DNA of 64,000 bases from Psychromonas aquimarina ATCC BAA-1526 (lineage in GTDB: Bacteria; Pseudomonadota; Gammaproteobacteria; Enterobacterales; Psychromonadaceae). The stretch lies in contig NZ_KE386792.1 in NCBI RefSeq assembly GCF_000428725.1, forward strand, positions 178,234 to 242,233, in the 5' to 3' direction. A program made the position numbers and the translations under genes. This document shows positions 1 to 9,296 of the stretch, piece after piece; position 1 is the first letter of the stretch, and each line of letters begins with the position of its first letter. The notes beneath the pieces were generated by a model. It did not search any database and had not been told where the DNA came from. It worked only from the letters and a program-made list of their open reading frames with translations.

Positions 1-480
1 TGTGCAGAGGCGAATGTTACCCTTATTTCTCCTTTTGTTAGCCGCATTTTAGACTGGTACACAAAGAATGAAGGGCGATTTTACGCTGCCAGTGAGGATC
101 CGGGTGTTCGCTCAGTTAGCGATATTTATAATTATTACAAACAGTATGGTTATAAAACGGTGATCATGGGAGCGAGTTTTAGAAATATAGGCGAAGTGAT
201 TGAGCTTGCTGGCTGTGATCTATTGACTATTTCTCCTGCACTATTAACAGAATTACAAAACACAAAAGGTCGTTTGGTGACTAAGTTATCCGCACACAAA
301 CTAGAGAAAAAATCACAGGACACCATTCAGCCTCTTAGCGAAGCTCAGTTCCTTTGGTTACACAATCAAGATGCTATGGCCACGGAAAAACTGGCTGAGG
401 GTATTCGGAATTTTGCCTTAGATCAAAATCGACTAGAAGAAGTGCTGATACCGATGAGCACCCCAAAAGCAAGCGCCTGA
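1..480 (+). CDS. talB: Transaldolase, C-terminal part (5' end outside window)
   Basis: Transaldolase moves a dihydroxyacetone unit between sedoheptulose-7-phosphate and glyceraldehyde-3-phosphate in the non-oxidative pentose phosphate pathway (cytosol). The reading frame is open from the first base. It encodes about 159 residues matching the last half of TalB: the segment [12 protein letters not shown], then [10 protein letters not shown] and [13 protein letters not shown], followed by the helical C-terminus. The catalytic lysine would lie upstream of the window. An ATG at 160 lies inside the conserved fold and is not a start. The transketolase gene follows 35 bases later on the same strand, the usual tal-tkt arrangement, so the two are probably cotranscribed. 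Confidence 0.95.
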   Translation, partial: CAEANVTLISPFVSRILDWYTKNEGRFYAASEDPGVRSVSDIYNYYKQYGYKTVIMGASFRNIGEVIELAGCDLLTISPALLTELQNTKGRLVTKLSAHKLEKKSQDTIQPLSEAQFLWLHNQDAMATEKLAEGIRNFALDQNRLEEVLIPMSTPKASA

Positions 481-515
481 TAAGTATATTAAACATAAAA
501 TAATAGGATAAAACA

Positions 516-2525
516 ATGACTCTCCGTAATGAATTAGCCAACGCAATTCGTGTATTAAGTATGGATGCGGTGCAGCAAGCCAAATCTGGTCACCCCGGTG
601 CCCCCATGGGAATGGCAGATATTGGTGAAGTTCTCTGGAACGATTTTTTAAAGCATAACCCCACGAACCCAGCATGGGTGGATCGCGACCGGTTTGTATT
701 ATCAAACGGTCATGGCTCAATGCTTATCTATTCACTGCTGCATCTATCGGGCTACGACCTGCCCATTGAACAGCTAAAACAATTTAGACAATTACGTTCT
801 AAAACCCCGGGGCACCCTGAATATGGTTATACTCCAGGCGTCGAAACCACCACCGGGCCATTAGGGGCAGGTATAGCCAATGCCGTGGGTATGGCCATTG
901 CGGAAAAAACCTTAGCAGCACAATTTAACCGAGCCGATTTTAATATTGTTGATCACTATACCTACTGTTTTTTAGGTGACGGCTGTTTGATGGAAGGTAT
1001 CTCTCATGAGGTTTGCTCGTTGGCCGGCACCTTAGGATTGGGTAAATTAATTGCCTTTTGGGATGACAATGGCATATCTATTGATGGTCATGTTGAGGGC
1101 TGGTTTAGCGATGATACTCCGGCTCGCTTTTCCGCTTACGGCTGGCATGTGGTCAGTGGGGTGGATGGCCATGATGCGGCTGCGATCAAGCAGGCGATAG
1201 CAGCGGCCAAGCAAGTTACGGATAAACCAACGCTTATCTGTTGTAAAACCGTGATTGGTTTTGGCTCTCCCAATAAATCTGGCAGTCATGATTGTCACGG
1301 CGCCCCGCTGGGTGATGATGAAATTGCAGCTGCTCGTCAGTACCTTAACTGGTCACATCCCCCTTTTGAAATCCCAGATCATGTTTATGATGCTTGGGAT
1401 GCGAAGGTGAAAGGAAATGATGCTGAACGAGAATGGCAGCTGCTATTTGACGCCTATCAAGAGAGCCACCCTAAACTTGCCCGTGAGTTTGAACGGCGTG
1501 TAATAAACAATGAATTGCCTTGTGATTTTGCTGAAAAAGCGGATCAATTTATTGCGCAATGCCAAGCCCAAGGTGAAAATATCGCCTCGCGTAAAGCCTC
1601 ACAAAACGCCATTGCCGCTTTTGGCGCATTATTACCGGAACTGCTGGGGGGATCGGCGGATTTAGCCGGCTCCAATTTGACCCTATGGTCTGGATCCAAG
1701 GGAATCAGCAGCGAGGATGCCAGCGGCAATTATCTATTTTACGGCGTCCGTGAATTTGGTATGAGCAGCATTATGAATGGTATCTCCCTACATAATGGTT
1801 TTATTAATTATGGGGCGACCTTTTTAATGTTTATGGAATACGCACGAAATGCGGTGCGTATGTCCGCTTTAATGGGGATTCGAAATATTTTTGTGTATAC
1901 CCATGACTCCATTGGTCAAGGGGAAGACGGCCCCACTCACCAGCCTATTGAGCAGCTGGCCAACTTGCGTTTAACGCCGAACCTGCAGACTTGGCGTCCC
2001 TGTGACGCGACCGAAAGCGCAGTGGCGTGGAAATTAGCCATTCAGCGTAATAGCGGACCAAGCGCACTTGTTTTCAGCCGACAGGATCTAATACATCAAA
2101 CGCGTGAACAACAGCAAATAGCTGCTATTGAAAAAGGCGGTTATATCCTAAGTGATAGCGAAAATACGCCAGAGCTTATCTTTATTGCCACTGGCTCGGA
2201 GGTGGAGCTGGCCAGTGCTGCTGCTAGAAAACTGCGTGAGCAAGGGCGTCAGGTACGAGTGGTTTCTATGCCTTGTACTAATCTTTTTGATGCCCAATCC
2301 AGTGACTATCAAGAGTCGGTACTACCGGCGGAAGTCAGTAATGTGATTGCTATTGAAGCAGCCCATGTGGACTTTTGGCACAAATATGTGGGGCGCAAGG
2401 GGAAAATTATCGGCATGAATCGCTTTGGTGAATCAGCGCCGGGGAGTGTGCTGCTAACACACTTTGGCTTTACTCTGGAGAACGTGCTCGCGGTGGCAAG
2501 CAAATGTTGTAGAAGAATAAGTTAG
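516..2525 (+). CDS. tkt: Transketolase
   Basis: Thiamine-diphosphate enzyme that transfers two-carbon ketol units between sugar phosphates; partner of the transaldolase just upstream. The protein has 669 residues, close to the usual 660-670. The SGHPGAPMG motif lies near residue 25. The thiamine-diphosphate motif starts with GDGCLMEG near residue 155 and ends with DDNGIS. The pyrimidine-binding domain has the [16 protein letters not shown] signature in the second half. An AGGATAA ribosome site lies before the ATG. The last few residues (SKCCRRIS) differ from the usual KAKALL-like tail, a harmless variation at the C-terminus. Confidence in function is very high. Confidence 0.97.
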   Translation: MTLRNELANAIRVLSMDAVQQAKSGHPGAPMGMADIGEVLWNDFLKHNPTNPAWVDRDRFVLSNGHGSMLIYSLLHLSGYDLPIEQLKQFRQLRSKTPGHPEYGYTPGVETTTGPLGAGIANAVGMAIAEKTLAAQFNRADFNIVDHYTYCFLGDGCLMEGISHEVCSLAGTLGLGKLIAFWDDNGISIDGHVEGWFSDDTPARFSAYGWHVVSGVDGHDAAAIKQAIAAAKQVTDKPTLICCKTVIGFGSPNKSGSHDCHGAPLGDDEIAAARQYLNWSHPPFEIPDHVYDAWDAKVKGNDAEREWQLLFDAYQESHPKLAREFERRVINNELPCDFAEKADQFIAQCQAQGENIASRKASQNAIAAFGALLPELLGGSADLAGSNLTLWSGSKGISSEDASGNYLFYGVREFGMSSIMNGISLHNGFINYGATFLMFMEYARNAVRMSALMGIRNIFVYTHDSIGQGEDGPTHQPIEQLANLRLTPNLQTWRPCDATESAVAWKLAIQRNSGPSALVFSRQDLIHQTREQQQIAAIEKGGYILSDSENTPELIFIATGSEVELASAAARKLREQGRQVRVVSMPCTNLFDAQSSDYQESVLPAEVSNVIAIEAAHVDFWHKYVGRKGKIIGMNRFGESAPGSVLLTHFGFTLENVLAVASKCCRRIS

Positions 2526-2703
2526 CAGCCATTAATGTCTCTGGGGAGAGGGAGCTGGTCACACCATTGCCCTGCTCATCACTCGGCCGTGAAAATCCTC
2601 AGAGTCCTTCCAATTAGTAATACAAGATGTTGTTAATTTTAAGTTCCATTATTGATAAAATAACCTCTAAACTCTCACGTAATCCATGGGAGATAGTAAT
2701 TAC

Positions 2704-3576
2704 TTAAGGTTTAACCTTAACCTGAGTTACCTTGTAACCTTCTTTTTCCAGACGCTGCAGTATGCCGTCGGGTCCTATTAAATGCCCTGCTCCTACTAAG
2801 ATATATTCTGTCCCGGGTTCTTTAAACATGCTTTTAATTTTCGGCAGCCAGTTATTATTGCGCTGCACAAGCAGCTGTTCGTAGACTTCCGGGAAATCCT
2901 GTTTCATCTCACTTATAAACAATGCCTCCAGTTGTTTTCGATCACCGTTACGCCAGGCTGAAACAACCCCCTCATACATGGATTTGAGTTCATCGAGATC
3001 ATGCAGTGATGAACGGACAAACTCCTCTTCTTTTCCTTCTCCCATTTTAGATAAAAACGACAGCTGCTGCTCAAGGGTTTCAAGCTCACCGACAGGCATG
3101 CCGTCTGCAACGGCACGTTCATGAAAATAGGCATCTACTCCTTCTATATTCACACCTAATCGTTTCAGCTCTGTCATCTGCAGCACTGTCACTATCATGC
3201 TGGCTTTAAACGACATAAGCGAATTAACATTCATGCCTCTTTGGGAAACAGCGTCAGATAATTTTTCCATTGTCTCAGGGCTGAGCAGTTTATCTATGCG
3301 GCTGCCTGGTGCAGCTGTCATTGATTTGAGCAGTTTTCCTTGTGCCTCAGGATCAGATAAAGCGGCAATATCCGTTTCAAAAAAAATGCGGTCACTGTTC
3401 TTGTAGGCGATATCAAACTCAGGCGGCAGCGGAAAATCAGAGTGACGTAACAGGTGAACGGTTCCCCCGATATAAATACTCTCTTCCCCTAAACTTACTT
3501 TCCAAACTGAACTCTCAGCCTGCACCGTCAGGCTGCAGAAAGTTAATGCTAAGGTTTTTAATACAAATTTAAACAT
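2704..3576 (-). CDS. TraB/GumN family protein, exported
   Basis: A 290-residue protein of the TraB/GumN (COG3735) family, whose members are thought to be metal-dependent proteases of the Tiki/TraB fold; the substrate here is unknown. An N-terminal signal peptide ends near VQA at residue 20. The family signatures are visible: GTVHLL near residue 38 and VGAGHLIGPDG near residue 262, each with a conserved His. The stop follows KVKP. It lies 16 bases downstream of the GFA-family gene on the same strand, so the two may form one transcript. Nothing appears broken. Confidence 0.85.
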   Translation of the reverse strand: MFKFVLKTLALTFCSLTVQAESSVWKVSLGEESIYIGGTVHLLRHSDFPLPPEFDIAYKNSDRIFFETDIAALSDPEAQGKLLKSMTAAPGSRIDKLLSPETMEKLSDAVSQRGMNVNSLMSFKASMIVTVLQMTELKRLGVNIEGVDAYFHERAVADGMPVGELETLEQQLSFLSKMGEGKEEEFVRSSLHDLDELKSMYEGVVSAWRNGDRKQLEALFISEMKQDFPEVYEQLLVQRNNNWLPKIKSMFKEPGTEYILVGAGHLIGPDGILQRLEKEGYKVTQVKVKP

Positions 3577-3592
3577 AAAATTGTCCCATTTT

Positions 3593-4063
3593 TTATTTGC
3601 TTAGTTTCAGCCTTTCATGCCATTGCGCGATACTTTCTTGCGGGTATTCTGAAAAGCATTTGTCATTCGGCTTGCTCTCAACCTCTACCCAGTTTGCTTT
3701 GCTGCCGAGCATTATATGGCTTCTTTCCGGCGGTACTGGTAACTCGCTGTCTATTGCTGATGCAAACAGATAAACAAATTCCGGCCATCTTGGATCATAA
3801 ACCCAGAGTGCACTCGCGCAATGCTTACAAAAATTACGTTCACCGGGACTTTCTTGACCGTTTGTTACGGCATGATAGCATCCGGTATTTTCCTTGCCCT
3901 CAATTTTTAATGTACTAGCGTCTGCACTTATATTTATCGCAAAACCGCCGCCGCCGGCAGTTTTACGACATATCGAGCAGTAACATAAATTAAACGGATA
4001 CGGATAATGAGATTCAGCTTGAAATTTAACTGAGCCGCAGTGGCATGAACCTTTTAATAACAT
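3593..4063 (-). CDS. GFA-family zinc protein (CENP-V/GFA domain)
   Basis: A 156-residue cytosolic protein of the GFA/CENP-V family. The family is named after glutathione-dependent formaldehyde-activating enzyme, but most members have no proven activity, so the substrate is unknown. Zinc-ligand cysteines are visible in order: GSCHCGSV near residue 5, CYCSICRKT near residue 29 and NFCKHCAS near residue 77. A GAGGAC ribosome site precedes the ATG. It is the first gene of a probable two-gene unit with the TraB/GumN gene 16 bases downstream. The sequence gives no evidence that it handles formaldehyde. Confidence 0.85.
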   Translation of the reverse strand: MLLKGSCHCGSVKFQAESHYPYPFNLCYCSICRKTAGGGGFAINISADASTLKIEGKENTGCYHAVTNGQESPGERNFCKHCASALWVYDPRWPEFVYLFASAIDSELPVPPERSHIMLGSKANWVEVESKPNDKCFSEYPQESIAQWHERLKLSK

Positions 4064-4161
4064 AATGTCCTCACTTGGTTGTTTAAATCAACGCAGCTTT
4101 TAGCAGCGAATAACTGCAGGATAGAGTGTAAAATATAAATGAGCATTCTGCTTTTCGGTTA

Positions 4162-4515
4162 CTAATGCTGGACCGATACAGAAACTCTGAATTCCCACAT
4201 ATCATCCACCTCTCCAATTTCTAGTTTGGCCTCGCCCCCCTCAGGGTTTAGGATAAAAACCGATTGGAGAACAAAATCACCACAGGCAATGTCACTTTCA
4301 ACAAGTAGCGTATTATCTGCCTGTTCTAAAATCTGGCTTGAATAGGTACAACTATCATTACGAACTTGCTGCCAGCGCCCATCTACAATTTTCAATTGCG
4401 GACTAAAAAGCGTTTTATCATTATGTTTCATCGTCGCGGCTAAATCATAGCTTTGACTCGCATTAACGTTAACGCTTATGACCAAAAGCAGCAATACCGC
4501 CAATTTTCGACTCAT
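4162..4515 (-). CDS. Small exported protein of unknown function
   Basis: A 117-residue protein I do not recognise. It starts with a signal peptide (hydrophobic LAVLLLLVISVNV, likely cleavage after VNAS near residue 20). The mature part is predicted to be mostly beta strand and has two cysteines, in NDSCTY and IACGDF, which could form a periplasmic disulfide. A GGAAG ribosome site lies upstream of the ATG. It stands alone, with gaps of about 100 and 180 bases to its neighbours. A role in the periplasm is an inference from the signal peptide only. Confidence 0.6.
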   Translation of the reverse strand: MSRKLAVLLLLVISVNVNASQSYDLAATMKHNDKTLFSPQLKIVDGRWQQVRNDSCTYSSQILEQADNTLLVESDIACGDFVLQSVFILNPEGGEAKLEIGEVDDMWEFRVSVSVQH

Positions 4516-4697
4516 TTTTATAACTTCCTTATATTACCGGCGCCACAAACAGCTGCGCAAAATCATTTCTAACGGAGTAACCTTTAAATCTCCTATTTCA
4601 GATTCAAACTTACTCGAAATTGGAGAGCCTAAAGCATTTTGTGGTTAGACATAATATTCATCACTAACTGTCCGATTGTTTATGCTTTTTTACAAAG

Positions 4698-5129
4698 CTA
4701 ACAGTTTTTAGAGATTGTAGCTTTCACAACGCGAATTAATTCATCAAACTGTCCCCTACTACTATGATTTCGCCCAATTGAACCTTTATTACCGTTAACC
4801 TTTGTAATATAAAGTCTATATTTTGGTCTTAAAATAAATCCAAGCATGAACGCAACTGCAACACAAAAAATTGAAACGATTACTTGCGGGTCCATTGTAC
4901 TTTCTGTGATTATCTCTGGAAGTATCAAAGCTATAAGAAACCCTGGAAAAAATGAAAACAACAATCCCCAAACTGAAAGGGTTGCGCCTGCAACTAATTT
5001 ATTTTTAAAAAAGCTCTCTACAACTTCAAGATCTGCTACATTTTTAAGTTTTTCCGTATAACCGAGATACTTAAACTCTTCAGCAGTAAGGTGATATTTT
5101 CCCTTTGAATAGATAAATTTCTGTTCCAT
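4698..5129 (-). CDS. Small membrane protein of unknown function
   Basis: A 143-residue protein with two adjacent transmembrane segments (residues about 50-75, LSVWGLLFSFFPGFLIALI; and about 85-105, VIVSIFCVAVAFMLGFIL), an N-terminal cytosolic region of about 45 residues and a basic C-terminal tail. An in-frame ATG lies 54 bases upstream at 5183, but the ATG at 5129 has a good AAGGAAG ribosome site six bases away, so it is chosen. The tail pattern (YRLYITKVNG followed by a Gly-Ser-Arg stretch) resembles small proteins of unknown function that follow a membrane hairpin. No functional claim is made. Confidence 0.55.
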   Translation of the reverse strand: MEQKFIYSKGKYHLTAEEFKYLGYTEKLKNVADLEVVESFFKNKLVAGATLSVWGLLFSFFPGFLIALILPEIITESTMDPQVIVSIFCVAVAFMLGFILRPKYRLYITKVNGNKGSIGRNHSSRGQFDELIRVVKATISKNC

Positions 5130-5362
5130 GTGTACTTCCTTGTATAACGAGGCTGTAGAGTTATCCATTTCCAGCCGGATCATTTAAAAACGCACAGTAA
5201 TTTATATTTGATTGATATTCAATGGATTTCATGTATTTAATAACTAATCCTGATTACCCATAAAACTCAGTCATACTCAATAGCCTTTGTGGCAAAGCTG
5301 GCGTTCGCAGTGCTACGTACACGATTTTGAGCGCCAGGCCTTTAATCTTGACCCTGTGTCTA

Positions 5363-5408
5363 TTATCTGTTCTTCTTGCAGTTCAAAACTAAAAACCCGC
5401 CAGCGTCG
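5363..5408 (+). repeat. Dispersed intergenic repeat, copy A
   Basis: First of five related ~45-bp intergenic sequences (also 11311, 14774, 18661 and 18753). Shared core: TTCAAAACTAAA, then a few bases, then a segment close to ACCTGGCACCGTCG. This copy reads ACCCGCCAGCGTCG. It fills much of the 302-base space before the acetyltransferase gene, which otherwise shows no gene. Confidence 0.6.
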
Positions 5409-5431
5409 AATAAAATAGAGAGAAATCGAAA

Positions 5432-5995
5432 ATGAGTGAACTGCATAAGATGCTTTCGGGCGGCATTTACGACCCTAGTGATGATATATTGTCTGAGATG
5501 CGCTCAAAAGCCAGAAACCTCACCTTCAAGTACAATCAAACAACTAGAGCACAGAAAGAAGAGAGAAAAAACATTCTTACTGAACTATTCGGCAGTATTG
5601 AAGGAAACATCAAAATAGAGCCGAATTTCAATTGTGACTATGGGCAGAATATCTCCGTAGGCGATAATTTTTATGTAAACTTCGGCTGCGTAATACTGGA
5701 TTGTGCAGAGGTTAAATTCGGAAGCAATTGTTTTATCGGCCCGCAGGTTGGTATCTATACAGCCTGTCACCCAGTTAATCCAATTGAAAGAAACAGCGGT
5801 GTTGAATTTGCAAAACCGATAATTATTGGTGATAACTGCTGGATTGGCGGTCACGCAGTCATTAACCCGGGAGTTACTTTAGGTGACAATGTTGTTGTTG
5901 CCTCAGGAGCTGTTGTCACTAAAAGTTTTCCTGACAATGTCGTAATCGGCGGAAATCCCGCTCGAGTACTTAAGCAGGTAGAAACACAACAGTAA
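5432..5995 (+). CDS. Sugar O-acetyltransferase (maltose/galactoside acetyltransferase family)
   Basis: A cytosolic enzyme that moves an acetyl group from acetyl-CoA to a sugar hydroxyl. The protein has 187 residues, the normal length for Maa/LacA. After an N-terminal helical segment with the family pattern KMLSGGIYDPSD, a left-handed beta helix of hexapeptide repeats runs from about residue 60 to 180. The catalytic His is in TACHPVNP near residue 112, and the CoA-binding turn in IGDNCWIGGHAVINPGVTLG. An AGAGAGAAA stretch precedes the ATG. The true acceptor sugar cannot be read from sequence, so no symbol is given. Confidence 0.9.
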   Translation: MSELHKMLSGGIYDPSDDILSEMRSKARNLTFKYNQTTRAQKEERKNILTELFGSIEGNIKIEPNFNCDYGQNISVGDNFYVNFGCVILDCAEVKFGSNCFIGPQVGIYTACHPVNPIERNSGVEFAKPIIIGDNCWIGGHAVINPGVTLGDNVVVASGAVVTKSFPDNVVIGGNPARVLKQVETQQ

Positions 5996-6050
5996 CTGCA
6001 GCCGAACTCAATACAACTGCTGAAAAGACGTTACATTACAGGAGAATCTA

Positions 6051-6392
6051 GTGCCGCATTGTATAGTTGAGCACTCATCAGCCATAGATGGAAATACTTT
6101 AATGCCGTTAGTATTTGCAGGAGCCCTGCAGTCTACATTATTTGAAGCAGATGGAAGTGATATCAAAATAAGGACATTGTCTTACTCTAATTACCAAACC
6201 GGTAATCAGAAAATAGATTTTGTGCACGTCACTTTAAAAATACTTTCAGGGCGTAATATTGATCAAAAATCAATGCTGTCTCAATTAGTTGCAGAACAGC
6301 TAAAAAAATTAGGTTTGATTAACTGCTCTATAACGGTTGAAGTTGTAGATATTGACAGAGCAGCTTACTCCAAGGCAGTAATGCAGGCATAA
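6051..6392 (+). CDS. 5-carboxymethyl-2-hydroxymuconate isomerase family (CHMI/HpaF-like)
   Basis: A 113-residue tautomerase-superfamily protein resembling 5-carboxymethyl-2-hydroxymuconate delta-isomerase of homoprotocatechuate breakdown. It starts at GTG, with an AGGAGA ribosome site seven bases upstream. This start puts Pro directly after the initiator Met (MPHCIVEHS), as needed for the catalytic Pro-1 of the family; this is the strongest reason for choosing it. No other homoprotocatechuate genes lie nearby, so the physiological substrate may differ. It is 55 bases downstream of the acetyltransferase gene. Confidence 0.8.
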   Translation: MPHCIVEHSSAIDGNTLMPLVFAGALQSTLFEADGSDIKIRTLSYSNYQTGNQKIDFVHVTLKILSGRNIDQKSMLSQLVAEQLKKLGLINCSITVEVVDIDRAAYSKAVMQA

Positions 6393-6526
6393 CAAGCGGC
6401 CGGCTCCTACATTTTGCTCTTATAAACAGAAAACAATAAAAATACCATCAGGGCGCTCCCTGATCAAAGCCTGCTTGTCAGGCTGCTGCCGTATACTAAT
6501 ATTATCTTAGTGAAAAGGAGATTCCA

Positions 6527-7279
6527 ATGAAACGCTTAATCCTGCTTTGCCTTCTATTCCTTAATATTGGCTGGAATTCCGTCTTCGCTCAACAGGCTTT
6601 GGTTTTGGCAACTGTAAACAACTTCCCTCCTTTTAATTATATGCAGGACGATGTGTTAACAGGGATTGATATCGATATTGTCAAAGAAATGGCCAAACGT
6701 CTGAACTTAGAAATTAAGATCACCTCAGCTCCCTGGAAAGCGGTTATGCATCATATCGAAACAGGCCGGGTGGATGGAGGGTTTGCAGCATTTATGACCC
6801 CGGAACGGCAGCAGTTCAGTCTTTATACAGCCCCGCTGCATGACGAAACCATGTACCTTTTTATGAGAGAAGATAACCAGTTTCCTTTTACCTCACTGCA
6901 TGACCTGGACGGGAAAATTATCGCCAAAGAAAACGGCGCATTCATCAGCGATGCTTTTACCCAGGCCATAAACACAAATATGTTTACCGTGCATGAAGGT
7001 GATAACGTCAAGAACCTTAAGATGCTTGAGATTAATCGATTAGATGCTGTCATCGGGCATCTGGAAGTAATGCAGCACCATCTAAATACGCTCAAGCTAA
7101 ACCAGCAGATTTTCCCGCAGGCCCCCATCGGCGAGAAGCAAAGCGCTTATTTGATTCTTTCTAAAAAATCCAAATATCCAAATATCCAGAAACTCCAGCA
7201 GGAGATAAAAATCGTGTTAGAAGAGATGCACAAAGACGGAACATATCAACGTATCAGCAGCCATCATTTAATGAAGTAG
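6527..7279 (+). CDS. Periplasmic substrate-binding protein, family 3 (amino-acid type)
   Basis: A 250-residue exported binding protein of the SBP_bac_3 family. A signal peptide ends near VFA (residue 21). The family start is seen in ATVNNFPPFNYMQDDVLTGIDIDIVKEMAKRL, and the first lobe continues with GFAAFMTPERQQ. The hinge and second lobe have IIAKENGAFISDAF and DAVIGHLEVM. No permease or ATPase genes accompany it. Orphan proteins of this kind in marine gammaproteobacteria often act as solute sensors or have lost their transporter, so the role is undetermined. A strong AAGGAGA site precedes the ATG. Confidence 0.85.
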   Translation: MKRLILLCLLFLNIGWNSVFAQQALVLATVNNFPPFNYMQDDVLTGIDIDIVKEMAKRLNLEIKITSAPWKAVMHHIETGRVDGGFAAFMTPERQQFSLYTAPLHDETMYLFMREDNQFPFTSLHDLDGKIIAKENGAFISDAFTQAINTNMFTVHEGDNVKNLKMLEINRLDAVIGHLEVMQHHLNTLKLNQQIFPQAPIGEKQSAYLILSKKSKYPNIQKLQQEIKIVLEEMHKDGTYQRISSHHLMK

Positions 7280-7514
7280 TTCTACTGAATGTTTTAACAC
7301 TATGGTTCATTTAATTTCAAATTAAATGTGCATAAATATTAGACATCCCGCCCTTTTCCCAGCCTGCACCAGTAAATAATACCGCTGACAATAAATCATA
7401 CCGGACTGCATAATTAATTTTACTTGATAGCGCAGCACGTTACCTTCCCGTTACCCGGTCTTTTATAAACTAGCCCTGTCAATTCGCTGCAAACACAAAC
7501 AAAAGGAAAGGCTT

Positions 7515-8600
7515 ATGTTCTGTTCTTCTCGCTATCTGCAAAATATTGTTATCTTAAGTGCTTCAATGGCTTTGACTGCATGTTCTTCCGAGTCAGTCCC
7601 CGCCGCCGCCTCAACTACCCCGACAACAACCTCAACGGAGTCGCCGTCAGCAATAACCCCGGCCGACACAGCTAACGTACGTGTTCCAGCTGAATGGGAG
7701 CCCCAGGCTGCCGTTTGGATGCAGTATCCGGATCAATGGGAATCGGCTATGCGCCCGGCATTCGCCAGGATCGTTTCCGTCGTACAGCAGTATCAGCCGG
7801 TACATATGCTTACCCGCAGCGAGCAGGAAAAAACTCAGGCTCAGCAGTTATTAAGCGAACTAGATGTCTCTGATAAAAATATTCAGTGGCATGTTGTGCC
7901 GTTCGACAATGCCTGGATGCGTGACAACGGCCCTATTTATGTCACCAACGGTAAGAAAACCTGGATTCAAAACTGGAGTTTTGACGCCTGGGGCGGCAAC
8001 TTTGGCGGCACAGTCAGCTACAGCAAGGATAATCTTATCCCGGACTATGTCGCCAAACAGCTGAATGTCGAGTCTAAACAATACCTTGACTACATATTAG
8101 AGAAAGGTAATGTAGAGGTGAACGGCGACGGCATTCTGGTGATCAACTGGGACTGCCAGGATCAGCGTAACCCGGGTATGACTAAGCAGGAGCACGAAGC
8201 TGTCTTAAAAGAAAAGCTCGGGGTACACACCATTGTCTGGGCTTATGGTCATTACCCGGAAGACGGCACAACCGGCCACATTGACGGCACAGCGCGATTC
8301 ATCAGCAGTGATACATTAGTTATCACGGTTCTTGATGACAGTACGACAGACGATCAATTAGTGACCGATACGCAGGCGGCCGGGCTCAAAGTACTGCGTT
8401 ATAACGGCAATCCTAACTGGCTGGTAGGAAACGGCTTTATTGTTGCTATGGGCGAACAAAATGACGATTATAATAAGGAGCTGCAGGTGCGGCTGGAATC
8501 CTTCTATCCCGATAGAAATGTCTACCTGATCGACGCTTCTATTATTGCTGAAGCGGGAGGTGGTATACACTGTGTCACCAATGATCAGCCATTGTTTTAA
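7515..8600 (+). CDS. Agmatine deiminase family protein, lipoprotein
   Basis: Agmatine deiminase converts agmatine to N-carbamoylputrescine and ammonia, a step to putrescine. This 361-residue protein carries the family signatures: WMRDNGP near residue 135, GHIDGTARF near 255, and the C-terminal GGGIHC with the nucleophile Cys353. Unlike the cytosolic enzymes it begins with a lipoprotein signal (lipobox LTAC near residue 23) followed by a Ser/Thr/Pro linker, so it should sit on the envelope. It is followed after 18 bases by a response regulator and kinase, suggesting one operon. A related peptidyl-arginine deiminase activity cannot be excluded. Confidence 0.85.
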   Translation: MFCSSRYLQNIVILSASMALTACSSESVPAAASTTPTTTSTESPSAITPADTANVRVPAEWEPQAAVWMQYPDQWESAMRPAFARIVSVVQQYQPVHMLTRSEQEKTQAQQLLSELDVSDKNIQWHVVPFDNAWMRDNGPIYVTNGKKTWIQNWSFDAWGGNFGGTVSYSKDNLIPDYVAKQLNVESKQYLDYILEKGNVEVNGDGILVINWDCQDQRNPGMTKQEHEAVLKEKLGVHTIVWAYGHYPEDGTTGHIDGTARFISSDTLVITVLDDSTTDDQLVTDTQAAGLKVLRYNGNPNWLVGNGFIVAMGEQNDDYNKELQVRLESFYPDRNVYLIDASIIAEAGGGIHCVTNDQPLF

Positions 8601-8618
8601 TTCAAAAGGAGCCGTTGA

Positions 8619-9296
8619 ATGCAGATACTGTTGGTTGAAGATAATATGGACCTGGCTGAACTGATTATTGAATATCTGCAGGCCGAAGCTATTGACTGTG
8701 ATATCGCCTATAACGGCTCCATGGCCCTTAATCTCCTGGAAAGTAATTCCTACCAGGTAATTGTTTCTGATGTGATGATGCCGAAAATGGACGGCTTCAG
8801 CTTCCTGGATAAACTGCGCGGCGGCGGCAGTCACACGCCCTGTATGCTGCTCACCGCTCGAGACAAGCTGCAGGACAAACTTACCGGCTTTGAAAAAGGC
8901 GCTGATGATTATTTAGTTAAGCCTTTTGAGCTGGCCGAGCTGACCGCACGAATCAAAGTCCTGGCACATCGAACTCTCCCGTCTGCAGATAAAATTAACA
9001 TTGCCGGCCTGGAGATCGATCTGACCGCGCAGCAGGCCTGTCGAGCGGGTCAGCAGCTGATTCTAAGCGCAGCCGAATGGCGGCTGCTGGAGCTCCTGGT
9101 CAAACACAGCCCGTCAATAGTAGCCAAAGTTGATATCGAAAACTATGTCTGGGGCAGTGAAGCACCGTCCGGAGACGCACTGAAGATGCTGATTTATCGA
9201 TTACGGAAAATAGTCGATCTGCCAAATCTCAGCCCTCTTATCACCACCGTCCGCGGCCGGGGAGTGATGATAGCCGCACCGCAGGAGCAGTCCTAA
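8619..9296 (+). CDS. OmpR-family response regulator
   Basis: A 225-residue two-component response regulator. The receiver domain (residues 1-115) has the acidic pair VEDNMD, the acceptor Asp51 in IVSDVMMP and the Lys in LVKPF. The winged-helix DNA-binding domain (about 125-220) has the OmpR pattern with VDIENYVWG and VRGRGVMI. A GGAG ribosome site is present. Its stop overlaps the start of the kinase gene by one base (TAATG), so the two are translationally coupled, and the agmatine deiminase gene is 18 bases upstream. The target promoters are unknown; autoregulation of this operon is an inference. Confidence 0.93.
   Translation: MQILLVEDNMDLAELIIEYLQAEAIDCDIAYNGSMALNLLESNSYQVIVSDVMMPKMDGFSFLDKLRGGGSHTPCMLLTARDKLQDKLTGFEKGADDYLVKPFELAELTARIKVLAHRTLPSADKINIAGLEIDLTAQQACRAGQQLILSAAEWRLLELLVKHSPSIVAKVDIENYVWGSEAPSGDALKMLIYRLRKIVDLPNLSPLITTVRGRGVMIAAPQEQS

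Noticed and set aside
7308-7328. AT-rich palindrome CATTTAATTT-C-AAATTAAATG
   Set aside because: Low complexity, and no position relative to a gene that supports a role; it may be chance.
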